Below, one piece after another: positions 1 through 6,157 of a DNA stretch of 7,150 nucleotides. Source of the DNA: Methanobacterium sp. (GTDB taxonomy: Archaea; Methanobacteriota; Methanobacteria; Methanobacteriales; Methanobacteriaceae). Within the stretch, counting starts at the first letter, position 1, and the number at the start of each line of letters is the position of its first letter. The notes beneath the pieces are model-generated. The model made no database searches and was not told the DNA's origin. It saw nothing but the letters and a program-made list of their open reading frames with translations. A program made the translations under genes and the position numbers. The DNA is taken from positions 1 to 7,150 of the forward strand of contig JAHKLQ010000134.1 of assembly GCA_020854975.1 (NCBI GenBank), written 5' to 3'.

Positions 1-73
1 AAAGATTATAAACATAATACTCCACGCCCCCGGTGTACGGATAGAAACGGACTGGTGTTTGTAATATTTTCAT
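1..73 (-). CDS. GT4 glycosyltransferase, N-terminal fragment (cut by window edge)
   Basis: The reverse strand opens with ATG at 73 and stays open for 24 codons to the window edge. The peptide begins MKILQTPVRFYPYTGGVE and continues YYVYNL. This is the typical first strand and glycine loop of GT-B fold GT4 glycosyltransferases, which move a sugar from a nucleotide donor to a glycan or lipid acceptor in the cytoplasm. It closely parallels the start of the next gene upstream ([15 protein letters not shown]), so the two are paralogues. The sequence TTAGGTAAC just before the ATG gives an AGGT ribosome binding site, supporting this start. It lies 101 bp downstream of the complete GT4 gene on the same strand, so they may be co-transcribed. 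Catalytic residues lie outside the window, so donor and acceptor cannot be guessed. Confidence 0.8.
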   Translation of the reverse strand, partial: MKILQTPVRFYPYTGGVEYYVYNL

Positions 74-174
74 GTTACCTAATTCTCATTAAGTTGTAAT
101 GGGTTTTTTATTTAATATGTTTAAAATGTGGATATTTGTTTTTATGTAACTTATTTAAAATCTGGATGGAGTAG
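74..174. other. Spacer between the two GT4 genes
   Basis: This 101-bp AT-rich spacer separates two minus-strand GT4 genes. Read on the minus strand it contains TTTAAATAAG and ATTAAATAAA, which could serve as weak TATA boxes for the truncated gene, and it ends in that gene's AGGT ribosome binding site. No hairpin or long T tract marks the end of the upstream gene, so read-through is plausible. Confidence 0.4.
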
Positions 175-1311
175 TTATGGAAGACTCTCCTGATAAAATT
201 CCTCCAATAAAGGAGTTATATCATCCCAATCATATTTTTTAGCAATATTTTGGGAGTGTTTTTTCATTTCATCTTTATTTCTTAATGCAGCAATAATCTT
301 ATTTTTAACATCACTAACATTGGCTTGGGCCACAAAACCATTTTCACCCTCACTGATAAGATCGATAGCTGCATTAAGTGGACTTTTCACCACAACCACA
401 GGCAAACCAGAAGCATTAGCCTCTAAAACAACTATTCCAAAACCTTCCCTTTCAGATGCCAGGACAAAGACTTCTGAAGATTTCAAGTAGGAAATAAGAT
501 CATAATAATCATCCATAAATCCTAAAAACGTGATATTATCATTTAAATTAAGATCATCAACCATCTTTTTTATTCTTGAAATATCTGGTCCTTCTCCAAT
601 AATAAGAGCTGAAATGTCAGGTATTTCATCACGAACTTCTCCAAGGGCATTGATTAACAGGTCTACCCTTTTTTCCTTGGTAATTCTACCTGCATATACT
701 ACTTGCCATTTTCTGTGTACAGGATCTGCATTCATTATTTCCTTAAAATTTATACCATTAGCTATAACCTTAGACTCATTGGTGTTCCTTATTTTTCCAA
801 GATCCGTAAGAGTTTTCTCAGATACAGCGATAAGCCGGTTAGTTAGACGGAACATGATACTTTCCACAAGTTTTCCGAAGAATCCTATGGGGCCTAGGTA
901 CTGGTACCAGTAATCACCCCATACTTCATGAACAGTGATAATGAGTTTGGATTTTCCCAAAAGAGAATGGATTTTTGCACTAAAACAGGAAAAGAAAGGG
1001 AATCCCTGACAGTCCACAATATCGTAATCTTCTTTCATTAAGACTGGTAATAATTTTACAGCAAATAATAAAGCTTCTTTTATGGATCTTCGATTATCAG
1101 TATAGAGTTCATAGGGTTGGCCAACACCATGAAGGTGGATCCCTTCAAAAGTTATATCTTTCTTTCCCTTCTCAGGCCACCACCATCCCCAGGAGTACCA
1201 GTGCACTTCGTGTCCCTCTTGAACCATTCGCCTAGCTAGTTCATAGACTCTTTTTTCTGCCCCACCAGTAACCCAGGGGTAAACTGCATCGTAGATATAG
1301 GCTATTTTCAT
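175..1311 (-). CDS. Glycosyltransferase family 4 protein
   Basis: The 378-residue product is a full-length GT-B, GT4-type glycosyltransferase, expected to act at the inner membrane face using a nucleotide sugar. Visible landmarks are the N-terminal glycine loop [12 protein letters not shown] (residues 15-26), HE at 128-129, a Ser/Asn-Gly-Ile segment (S164, NGI 185-187), the donor-phosphate motif [13 protein letters not shown] (207-219, with R209 and K214), GEGP (239-242), and the hallmark E-x7-E motif [13 protein letters not shown] (286-298, E289 and E297). All expected GT4 catalytic landmarks are intact. The ATG at 1311 is preceded by GAGGT (1321-1325) at 9 nt, so this start is well supported. 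There is no membrane segment. Neighbouring GT4, GT2 and GT-C-like genes point to surface polysaccharide or N-glycan assembly. The sugar, linkage and retaining chemistry are family-level expectations, not seen here. Confidence 0.9.
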   Translation of the reverse strand: MKIAYIYDAVYPWVTGGAEKRVYELARRMVQEGHEVHWYSWGWWWPEKGKKDITFEGIHLHGVGQPYELYTDNRRSIKEALLFAVKLLPVLMKEDYDIVDCQGFPFFSCFSAKIHSLLGKSKLIITVHEVWGDYWYQYLGPIGFFGKLVESIMFRLTNRLIAVSEKTLTDLGKIRNTNESKVIANGINFKEIMNADPVHRKWQVVYAGRITKEKRVDLLINALGEVRDEIPDISALIIGEGPDISRIKKMVDDLNLNDNITFLGFMDDYYDLISYLKSSEVFVLASEREGFGIVVLEANASGLPVVVVKSPLNAAIDLISEGENGFVAQANVSDVKNKIIAALRNKDEMKKHSQNIAKKYDWDDITPLLEEFYQESLP

Positions 1312-1320
1312 TTCAAATAT

Positions 1321-1325
1321 ACCTC
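1321..1325 (-). promoter_or_regulatory. Ribosome binding site of the complete GT4 gene
   Basis: Minus-strand GAGGT lies 9 nt before the ATG at 1311. It matches the archaeal AGGAGGTGATC consensus and decides the start. Confidence 0.7.
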
Positions 1326-1351
1326 TTTAGTAGCATAATTATATTCTATAT

Positions 1352-1364
1352 ACTATTTATATGC
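1352..1364 (-). promoter_or_regulatory. Candidate TATA box of the GT4 gene
   Basis: The minus strand reads GCATATAAATAGT, a good archaeal TATA-box match. Transcription would start about 25 nt downstream, near 1332, giving a leader of about 20 nt that contains the GAGGT site. The position is consistent but not proven. Confidence 0.45.
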
Positions 1365-1366
1365 TC

Positions 1367-1545
1367 TTTAATGGGGTTAATTATAATTTAGATATCTTTA
1401 ATAGCGAATGTTCATCTATATTTAATGGATATGTTAAATGAGTGAAAACAGAATTTTAAAAAATATTAGATAATGCCCCAGATTAAATTATTTTTAATGG
1501 AACCCTATATTTGTTATTTTTAATGGAATCCCATATATTTAATGG
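1367..1545. repeat. Five copies of TTTAATGG in the GT4/GT2 spacer
   Basis: TTTAATGG occurs at 1367-1374, 1421-1428, 1493-1500, 1519-1526 and 1538-1545. The last three extend to longer units of the form TTTAATGGAAYCC followed by ATAT, spaced 26 and 19 nt apart. They lie in the 283-bp spacer between the GT4 and GT2 genes, mostly downstream of the GT2 stop and upstream of the GT4 promoter. No coding potential is seen. They may be slippage products or protein binding sites. Confidence 0.6.
1443..1466 (-). terminator. Possible oligo-T terminator of the GT2 gene
   Basis: Read on the minus strand, this stretch has TTTTTT and TTTT tracts about 130-150 nt after the GT2 stop. Archaeal termination commonly uses such U-rich runs without a hairpin. 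It is a weak call because AT-rich spacer makes T runs common. Confidence 0.25.
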
Positions 1546-1594
1546 AATCATATCCTAATTGAGGCACAGATGAAAGTATTCTGAATGAAGTTAA

Positions 1595-2719
1595 TTATCT
1601 GTTATCTCCTTTATTCAGTAGTAACAAGCTTAGGAACATGCCTGAGAAAATGGTTTGAATTCCTAGAATTGAAAATATCATAGCTACAACTGTAGTCTGA
1701 ACCTGATATAATGATCCGAATCCTCCCGTGCTCCAGTTATGAATAACATAAAGTCCAAGAGCTATTCCTATGGCTAGGAATATTACTCCTAAAAGGAGTT
1801 CATTTTCCAGAGAGTGGTAACTCATCAACTTCTTTTTGATTCCTGAATCACTTGAATATCCGTAAGCAGCACCGAAAGCTCCGAAGTAAAGCCAGGAAAG
1901 GAGCAACTGATATCCGGTCAGCAGGAGGAGACCTCCCAGAATTAATGAATGCATCCGGGATACGCCCTGGAACCATATTAAAGCAGTTAATGAGAATCCT
2001 AAAATCAGGGCTATAACTCCTGGAATGAGTAGGAATGGGCCTGGTCGGTATAGCATCATAAAACGCAGGTGTCTCCATCCATCTGAAAAAGAGCTGAGCT
2101 TTGATTCACCCTCCCGGGGATAGTAGGTTATGGGGATTTCAGTGATCTTCAATTTTTTCCGGGAAGCTTCTATTACCATTTCAGAAGCAAACTCCATACC
2201 ACTTGTTTTCAAGCCCAATTTATTCCAAGCTTCCCTGGTCATAGCCCTCATTCCACAGTGGGCATCTGATATGCCTGTTGAAAACAAAGCATTTAAGACC
2301 CAGGTGAGAAATGGATTTCCTATGTATTTGTGAAGAGCAGGCATTGCCCCTGGTTTTATATCTCCTTTAAGTCGGGAGCCAATAACAAATTCAGCCTCTC
2401 CCTTTAAAATAGGCTGGATGAATTCAGCCATTTCATCAAAGGGATAGGTTCCATCAGCATCTCCCATCACCATTATATCGCCCTGGGCTTCAGTAAAACC
2501 ACGGATGTAAGCGTTACCATAACCCCTTTTTGGCTCTAAAACAACTCTGGCACCAGCCTCAGCAGCTTCTTTACCTGTATTGTCAGTAGAAGCGTTATCA
2601 ACAACCAGTATTTCCGTTTCAAGTCCAATATCATGGAGTTTTTTGAGGGGTACTGATCTAACAGTTTTCCCCACAATACCTTCTTCATTTAGAGCTGGGA
2701 TAACCACAGAAACTTTCAT
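1595..2719 (-). CDS. GT2 dolichol-phosphate sugar synthase-like membrane glycosyltransferase
   Basis: The 374-residue protein has an N-terminal GT-A GT2 domain (about 1-220) resembling dolichol-phosphate mannose/glucose synthases. It would transfer a sugar from UDP- or GDP-sugar to a polyprenyl phosphate on the cytoplasmic face. Motifs seen are VVIPALNEE (5-13), [10 protein letters not shown] (39-48), the metal-binding DAD in GDADGTYP (86-93; D87, D89), GSR (114-116), DAHCGMRAM (152-160) and [10 protein letters not shown] (201-210). Four hydrophobic helices follow, at about 226-248, 258-281, 305-325 and 342-368. Such tails occur in archaeal and bacterial relatives and anchor the enzyme. The start at 2719 is preceded by GTGATT (2722-2727), matching the lower part of the archaeal ribosome binding consensus. 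Its product would supply the lipid-linked sugar donor for the neighbouring GT-C-like protein. The sugar transferred cannot be told from sequence alone. Confidence 0.88.
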   Translation of the reverse strand: MKVSVVIPALNEEGIVGKTVRSVPLKKLHDIGLETEILVVDNASTDNTGKEAAEAGARVVLEPKRGYGNAYIRGFTEAQGDIMVMGDADGTYPFDEMAEFIQPILKGEAEFVIGSRLKGDIKPGAMPALHKYIGNPFLTWVLNALFSTGISDAHCGMRAMTREAWNKLGLKTSGMEFASEMVIEASRKKLKITEIPITYYPREGESKLSSFSDGWRHLRFMMLYRPGPFLLIPGVIALILGFSLTALIWFQGVSRMHSLILGGLLLLTGYQLLLSWLYFGAFGAAYGYSSDSGIKKKLMSYHSLENELLLGVIFLAIGIALGLYVIHNWSTGGFGSLYQVQTTVVAMIFSILGIQTIFSGMFLSLLLLNKGDNR

Positions 2720-3062
2720 AGAATCACTTTATAAATGTCAAAAGTTTATTTAAATTAGTTTATCAACTTAATATAAGTTATGTTTTTTACACTTAGTTTA
2801 TCAATCTTATTACTATTTATTTAATTTTTCATGACTTTTAAGAACTTTTGGAATCAGATATGAATATATTACTATTCAGGTGCTTCTTAAAATAGATTTA
2901 GTCACCATTTTCTGCTTATTTTTATCAAGAAAATATTTTTATGACTTACTCTATTTACAACCATATACCAATTTTTCATGAAATTTACTTCAAGTTTATC
3001 TATTAATTTAAATTTGATTTACTTTATTGTACTTAACTTATTATACTTATAAGCTTCTCTAC
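2720..3062. other. 343-bp AT-rich spacer between GT-C-like and GT2 genes
   Basis: This spacer is extremely AT-rich and holds no supportable gene on either strand. It contains the GT2 ribosome binding site at its left end. It also contains a 12-bp direct repeat (TTAGTTTATCAA) at 2755-2766 and 2793-2804, and a related AGTTTATC at 2993-3000. Minus-strand TTTAAATAAAC around 2746-2756 could be a TATA box for the GT2 gene with a very short leader. T tracts downstream of the GT-C-like gene are scattered and none stands out as terminator. Confidence 0.5.
2755..2804. repeat. 12-bp direct repeat TTAGTTTATCAA
   Basis: The perfect 12-bp repeat lies at 2755-2766 and 2793-2804, 38 bp apart, and both copies are followed by a close CTTA. 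It sits just upstream of the GT2 gene, around the position expected for its promoter. In such AT-rich DNA a repeat of this length is mildly notable. Confidence 0.55.
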
Positions 3063-4673
3063 TTAATAATCTATTTTACAAACAATATAATCCTGATTTT
3101 CATAGACTTTTGTTGCATAATCTGGCTTTATTTCATCAAAATGAGTGGTAATGTTTTGACTGAAATAGTATAGGGGGAAAAACTCTGATTGAATACTGCG
3201 AATATAGGTATAGTTATCCTCAGAAGGGAATACCAATCTTTTATCATAGACTAAATATCCTATATTATCCTCTTTCAGCTTAGATATGGTCATGTTAGGA
3301 TAATTTTTAATGGAATAGAACTCAAATCCATAGTTCATAGGCATTCCTGCTCTGGTAACTATAAACATCCCTGTAAACTGGTTAGAAATCACAAAGGAAC
3401 GACTTTCATTCCCATTTTCCTGGAACCATTCTGCAAGTTCTATCTCCGAAGTTGAGGGTGGGGCAATTTGCACAGTTTCGAATTCATTTTTAACATAAAA
3501 ATTTGATACTTTAGGGTTTTCCACAGTCATCACACCACTAACAAATGAAAGGCCTAAAATAACCACTAAAAACCCGATCCTTAACTTCTTGGAAGAAAAC
3601 TTATCAGAGGTCTTCATCCACTGGTAGGCATAACTGATAGCATAACCCCCAACTATAGAGAGGGGTATCAGAAGATAAATTAAAACTCTGTAGGAAATAA
3701 CGTTGATTCCAAACCAGTATGCATTACTTAAAAGTAGCATAGCCAGAATCCATACTATCAATATAAGATCCTTCCTACGATGTTTGATTACAGCCAGAAC
3801 AGATCCAGTAATGGAAAATATTAAAACCAGCACTCCTATATTTCCTAAAAAACTTAACAATCCCAGTGGCCTGTTGGAGGGTAATGAGGTGCTGATCCCT
3901 GTGGTGGCAGTTATTCCCTGTTGTATTACGTTTTGAAGTGTTTGAGGGGCCCAAATTTGTAAGGCTACAATTCCTGCTACGGCTATCAGTATCAATGATA
4001 AAAAGAAGAAGATGAAATTTTTCAGCACACCAAAATCGCGGAAAACTACTAGTTCCAGGACCGTAATGCTTACGATTGTCAGCGAAAGGCAGAGGGTAGC
4101 GGCATTATGGGTAAACAGTACTATGATAAACAGTAACCCACCCAAAAAGGCTGTTCGGTAGTTTTTATTTTTAATAGAACTGTAATATAAATAGACTGCC
4201 AGGGGAATGAATATCAGGGCGAGATTTTCCGGTAGGGATAGAACAATCCGGCTTACCAGATAACTGGATAACATTAAAAATCCGGCTCCAACACCCGCAA
4301 TTTCACCATAAAATCGGTAAGCAACATAGGAAACTGATAAAATTATAGAAGCAGCTAATACTGGCTGCAGAAACCTGGCTACTTGCATAAAATCAACCCC
4401 AAATACAGTTCCAATGGCTGCTATTAAAAAGTGGAATAGGGGCATGTAACCTATTTTCTGACCATAAGGTGAATTCAAGAGGGGGTCGGTTAGTGTGAAT
4501 CCATATTGTGCGTATATCTGAGCATAATGAACATGATATATGATATCCCATCCCAGAGGCCACTGTTGTTTCAAGGTGGGAATTAAAGCTATGATTAAGG
4601 CTGCTAACACAGGTAGCAGAATCAGATAGCACTTTTTATTTTTTGTAATTTTATTTTTTGTAATGAAATTCAT
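3063..4673 (-). CDS. Multi-span GT-C-like membrane glycosyltransferase with extracytoplasmic tail
   Basis: From the ATG at 4673 the protein has 536 residues. About twelve hydrophobic helices occupy residues 15-384; they are followed by a hydrophilic tail of about 150 residues. The first large loop after helix 1 carries [12 protein letters not shown] (41-52; D43, H47, H49), in the place where GT-C enzymes keep their acidic catalytic residue. That layout suggests a transferase using polyprenyl-phosphate sugars outside the membrane, as in GT39, STT3-like or PTPS-related archaeal proteins; the exact family is unsure. The tail holds four N-x-S/T sequons near 422, 460, 487 and 507 and none elsewhere. 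An upstream in-frame TTG at 4721 would add 16 residues, but it has no ribosome binding site and the added segment is His/Lys-rich, so ATG is preferred. The N-terminus holds a duplicated ITKNK. The adjacent GT2 gene probably supplies its lipid-linked donor. Confidence 0.72.
   Translation of the reverse strand: MNFITKNKITKNKKCYLILLPVLAALIIALIPTLKQQWPLGWDIIYHVHYAQIYAQYGFTLTDPLLNSPYGQKIGYMPLFHFLIAAIGTVFGVDFMQVARFLQPVLAASIILSVSYVAYRFYGEIAGVGAGFLMLSSYLVSRIVLSLPENLALIFIPLAVYLYYSSIKNKNYRTAFLGGLLFIIVLFTHNAATLCLSLTIVSITVLELVVFRDFGVLKNFIFFFLSLILIAVAGIVALQIWAPQTLQNVIQQGITATTGISTSLPSNRPLGLLSFLGNIGVLVLIFSITGSVLAVIKHRRKDLILIVWILAMLLLSNAYWFGINVISYRVLIYLLIPLSIVGGYAISYAYQWMKTSDKFSSKKLRIGFLVVILGLSFVSGVMTVENPKVSNFYVKNEFETVQIAPPSTSEIELAEWFQENGNESRSFVISNQFTGMFIVTRAGMPMNYGFEFYSIKNYPNMTISKLKEDNIGYLVYDKRLVFPSEDNYTYIRSIQSEFFPLYYFSQNITTHFDEIKPDYATKVYENQDYIVCKIDY
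4635..4664 (-). repeat. 15-bp perfect tandem duplication inside the GT-C-like gene
   Basis: Plus-strand TTTATTTTTTGTAAT occurs twice back to back (4635-4649 and 4650-4664). In the gene it encodes the repeated ITKNK of residues 4-13, keeping frame. Each unit contains a T6 run, so replication slippage is the likely origin. Confidence 0.8.
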
Positions 4674-4836
4674 TTTTTTTAAACCGTTTTTATAATGATG
4701 ATGAATATAGGTAAACTTCAAATTAGGAAGTAGCTTCCCATATTATTAGGTAAATTGGAGTTAAAATTGTTTAGAGTTAAAAATTATTGTTTCTGTTTAA
4801 TAATAGTAAAGTGAGATGTAAATAATATTTTCAGAT

Positions 4837-5100
4837 TTATATTATTCTTTGGTAGAATAGGAGGTAGGAAATTATCATTATAACTATGGCTGCCACTATG
4901 GCTATGGTCACCATGCCTTTGTCATTTCCGAAGATAATGGGAATGGGTCCAATTAACACCACTCCCCCCGTACTTACCTTGGTATTTTCATTACTTTCAC
5001 TTTTACCTGATGATAAGAACATGGTTCCTAAAAAAATAAGCAGCATACCTATAATCACTGCCACAATACCCATGAAAACCAGACTTTCTCCTTTTATCAT
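4837..5100 (-). CDS. TIGR00304 / DUF131 family small membrane protein
   Basis: The 87-residue product has two membrane helices (about 8-30 and 63-83) joined by a short polar loop. The diagnostic segment [16 protein letters not shown] (45-60) follows the loop and is characteristic, as I recall, of the archaeal TIGR00304/DUF131 family. The function of that family is unknown; no catalytic residue is apparent. Length is normal for the family. ATG at 5100 is preceded by GAGG (5107-5110) with 6-nt spacing. The leader carries three 17-bp repeats, and the one nearest the start contains this ribosome binding site. The gene lies 168 bp downstream of the unknown gene and about 160 bp upstream of the GT-C-like gene, all on the minus strand, so it may have its own promoter. 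Confidence 0.85.
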   Translation of the reverse strand: MIKGESLVFMGIVAVIIGMLLIFLGTMFLSSGKSESNENTKVSTGGVVLIGPIPIIFGNDKGMVTIAIVAAIVIMIISYLLFYQRII

Positions 5101-5105
5101 TTGTT

Positions 5106-5156
5106 GCCTCGATTACCTTAAACTCTCTATTATTTTAAACTCTTTATTACCTTAAA
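5106..5156 (-). repeat. Three tandem 17-bp units in the leader of the TIGR00304 gene
   Basis: Plus-strand units lie at 5106-5122, 5123-5139 and 5140-5156. Each ends in TTAAA and contains a CTC-N(1-2)-ATTAYYTTAAA-like core. On the transcript they read roughly as TTTAAGGTAATARAGAG. The copy closest to the gene carries the GAGG ribosome binding site; the other copies have GAGAG and AAGAG in the same place, so they resemble decoy or degenerate ribosome sites. Confidence 0.65.
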
Positions 5157-5186
5157 ACTTGTTAGGTTAGAATTAGATTTTGAGTT

Positions 5187-5196
5187 CCTATAAATG
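5187..5196 (-). promoter_or_regulatory. Candidate TATA box of the TIGR00304 gene
   Basis: The minus strand reads CATTTATAGG. Transcription would begin near 5167 and give a leader of about 65 nt that includes all three 17-bp repeats. Only one reasonable TATA-like box was seen in this spacer, but no start site can be proven. Confidence 0.35.
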
Positions 5197-5204
5197 TTAA
5201 TTAT

Positions 5205-5234
5205 TATCCCACAGTTTTTTATCCCATAGTTCTC
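5205..5234. repeat. 15-bp tandem duplication TATCCCAYAGTT
   Basis: Two adjacent 15-bp units (5205-5219 and 5220-5234) share TATCCCAYAGTTYTY with three mismatches. They lie between the unknown gene's stop and the TATA-like box of the TIGR00304 gene. Confidence 0.6.
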
Positions 5235-5268
5235 ATCTAATCTGTTACCACATAATGATGCACTGATT

Positions 5269-5769
5269 TTAAAGTTCATCTACTTTTTTTAAAACACGAT
5301 ACTCAAGTTCCCTCTCACTTTCACGTTTTTCTATTAATTCAAGTGAAATCATCAATTCTAAACATTCTTCAAAGGCATTATAATGGTCCTGGTTATCTTT
5401 TAATTCCACAAGTTCCTTTTCATAGTGAAATTTACTTAATTCTTGAATAGTACTCAGATCTAACCAGTCTCTGGTTTTGCACATCACACCATATAACTCC
5501 AACGCAGATATTAAATTATCTTTAAGGGGTTTTTCTATTTCTATTTCTTCTATTTCGCCTTTAATATCTTTTGCTATGGATTTAATTCCAGAAATTTCAT
5601 TAGTGGGCGCAATGATCATTACTCTGATCTCTTCTGATAGAAATGAAGTTCCTCGTGAGATGTGAAGACGGTTTTCTTGTACTAACAATCCCCCTACATC
5701 TTCCACATGTTCTACTAGAAGATCAAATTTGTAAACTCCACCACTAAAAAGTACTATTTCATACATCAT
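5269..5769 (-). CDS. Uncharacterised protein, possible winged-helix C-terminus
   Basis: I do not recognise this family. From ATG at 5769 it has 166 residues, acidic and soluble, with no signal peptide or membrane helix. Residues 2-80 alternate as strand-helix-strand-strand-helix-strand (MYEIVLFSG, KFDLLVEHVED, RLHISRG, EIRVMIIAP, IKSIAKDIK, EIEEIEIEK), possibly a ferredoxin- or ACT-like fold. Residues 103-160 (LDLSTIQELSKFHYEKEL, then AFEECLELMISLELIEKRE and ELEYRVLKK) resemble a winged helix, with the final helix and wing. Both assignments are inference. The frame extends upstream to a GTG at 5781, but that codon lacks a ribosome binding site. CAGGT abuts ATG-ATG at 5764-5769, so either ATG may be used, perhaps from a short leader. 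It lies downstream of the repeat-rich spacer that follows the THUMP gene. It could be a methanogen-restricted regulator. Confidence 0.75.
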   Translation of the reverse strand: MMYEIVLFSGGVYKFDLLVEHVEDVGGLLVQENRLHISRGTSFLSEEIRVMIIAPTNEISGIKSIAKDIKGEIEEIEIEKPLKDNLISALELYGVMCKTRDWLDLSTIQELSKFHYEKELVELKDNQDHYNAFEECLELMISLELIEKRESERELEYRVLKKVDEL

Positions 5770-5794
5770 ACCTGATGCCACACTTTATTAGATT

Positions 5795-5830
5795 ACTAAT
5801 TATAGATCATTTCTTGAAGTTATAAATAAA
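5795..5830 (-). promoter_or_regulatory. Candidate promoter of the unknown 166-residue gene
   Basis: Two TATA-like boxes occur on the minus strand: TTTATTTATAA around 5820-5830, which would give a leader of about 30 nt, and CTATAATTAG around 5796-5805, which would place the start a few nt before the ATG. The first is the better consensus match. Only one is likely real. Confidence 0.4.
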
Positions 5831-5858
5831 ATTACCCTCATTAAAATTAAATTTGGTT

Positions 5859-5919
5859 CCAGTTTACCAGTTTGCAATTTTAATAGTTCCCAGTTTACCA
5901 GTTCGCGATTCACCAGTTT
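5859..5919. repeat. CCAGTT direct-repeat cluster (31-bp duplication)
   Basis: CCAGTTT or CCAGTTC starts at 5859, 5867, 5890, 5898 and 5913. The pair at 5859/5867 is repeated 31 nt later as CCAGTTTACCAGTT (5859-5872 and 5890-5903), and GCAATT and GCGATT follow the two pairs. Spacings of 8, 23, 8 and 15 nt fit multiples of about 7.7, suggesting an older 8-bp array. No coding potential is seen. Confidence 0.7.
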
Positions 5920-5940
5920 CTAGCTAATGATAATAGCTAG
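5920..5940. repeat. Inverted repeat CTAGCTA / TAGCTAG
   Basis: Perfect 7-bp arms (5920-5926 and 5934-5940) flank a 7-nt loop. It lies exactly between the CCAGTT cluster and the 11-bp array. It could form a hairpin in RNA on either strand or be a protein binding site, but it has no adjacent T run to suggest termination. Confidence 0.5.
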
Positions 5941-5943
5941 GTG

Positions 5944-6093
5944 GTATCTAGAAGTATTTAAGAGTATCTGGGAGGTATCTAAGGGGCATTTAGGAAGTAT
6001 TTAGGATGTATCTAAAAAGTATTTAGGAAGTATTTAGGTATCTAGGGAGATATCTGGGAGGTATTTAGGAATTATTTAGGAAGTATCTATGAA
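5944..6093. repeat. Tandem array of about fourteen 11-bp units, GTATYTAGGAA
   Basis: About 14 head-to-tail degenerate units fill 150 bp. Unit starts are 5944, 5954, 5964, 5975, 5986, 5997, 6008, 6019, 6030, 6038, 6051, 6061, 6072 and 6083. Most are 10-11 bp; one is 8 and one is 13. The consensus is GTATYTAGGAA; exact GTATTTAGGAA copies start at 6019 and 6061. TAT or CAT followed by TTA/CTA/CTG is the most conserved part. The unit length is not a multiple of three and stops abound, so it is not coding. It lies between the THUMP gene and the unknown gene. There are no unique spacers, so it is not CRISPR. Confidence 0.88.
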
Positions 6094-6112
6094 GTTTAAA
6101 AGATTAAATTAT

Positions 6113-6142
6113 AAAAAAGTGAAAAAGAGGGAAAAATAAAAA
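6113..6142 (-). terminator. Oligo-T terminator of the THUMP gene
   Basis: Read on the minus strand, this stretch is a series of T runs (TTTTTATTTTTC, CTTTTTCAC, TTTTTT), 15-45 nt after the THUMP gene stop and just before the 11-bp array. This is the usual form of an archaeal U-tract terminator, and no hairpin is required. Confidence 0.6.
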
Positions 6143-6157
6143 CATTATGATGGTGGT

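Noticed and set aside
530..913. 127-codon plus-strand open frame
   Set aside because: It lies wholly inside the well-supported GT4 gene on the opposite strand and its product has no recognisable motif.
1848..2333. Open frames of 76 codons (minus) and 67 codons (plus)
   Set aside because: Both overlap the GT2 gene, which has intact motifs throughout; they are shadows of it.
2902..2979. 25-codon minus-strand frame in the long spacer
   Set aside because: It has no ribosome binding site and no recognisable product, and frames of this size are common by chance.
4393..4632. 79-codon minus-strand open frame
   Set aside because: It lies within the GT-C-like gene in another frame and its product is low in hydrophobic pattern and unrecognised.
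4674..4721. TTG-started extension of the GT-C-like protein
   Set aside because: No ribosome binding site precedes the TTG, and the 16 added residues are polar and His/Lys-rich before the first helix. The ATG at 4673 is preferred, though its own ribosome site is weak.
4726..4738. Small hairpin GGAAG-tag-CTTCC
   Set aside because: The 5-bp stem with a 3-nt loop has no following T run on either strand and is short enough to be chance.
4886..5155. 89-codon plus-strand open frame
   Set aside because: It is antisense to the TIGR00304 gene, whose signature motif is clear; the hydrophobic look comes from the complementary strand.
5859..6093. CRISPR array
   Set aside because: Units are 8-13 bp, contiguous and degenerate, with no regular unique spacers and no cas genes nearby.
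5859..6093. Replication origin or iteron region
   Set aside because: The repeats do not look like archaeal origin recognition boxes, and no Orc1/Cdc6 or replication initiator gene lies in the window.
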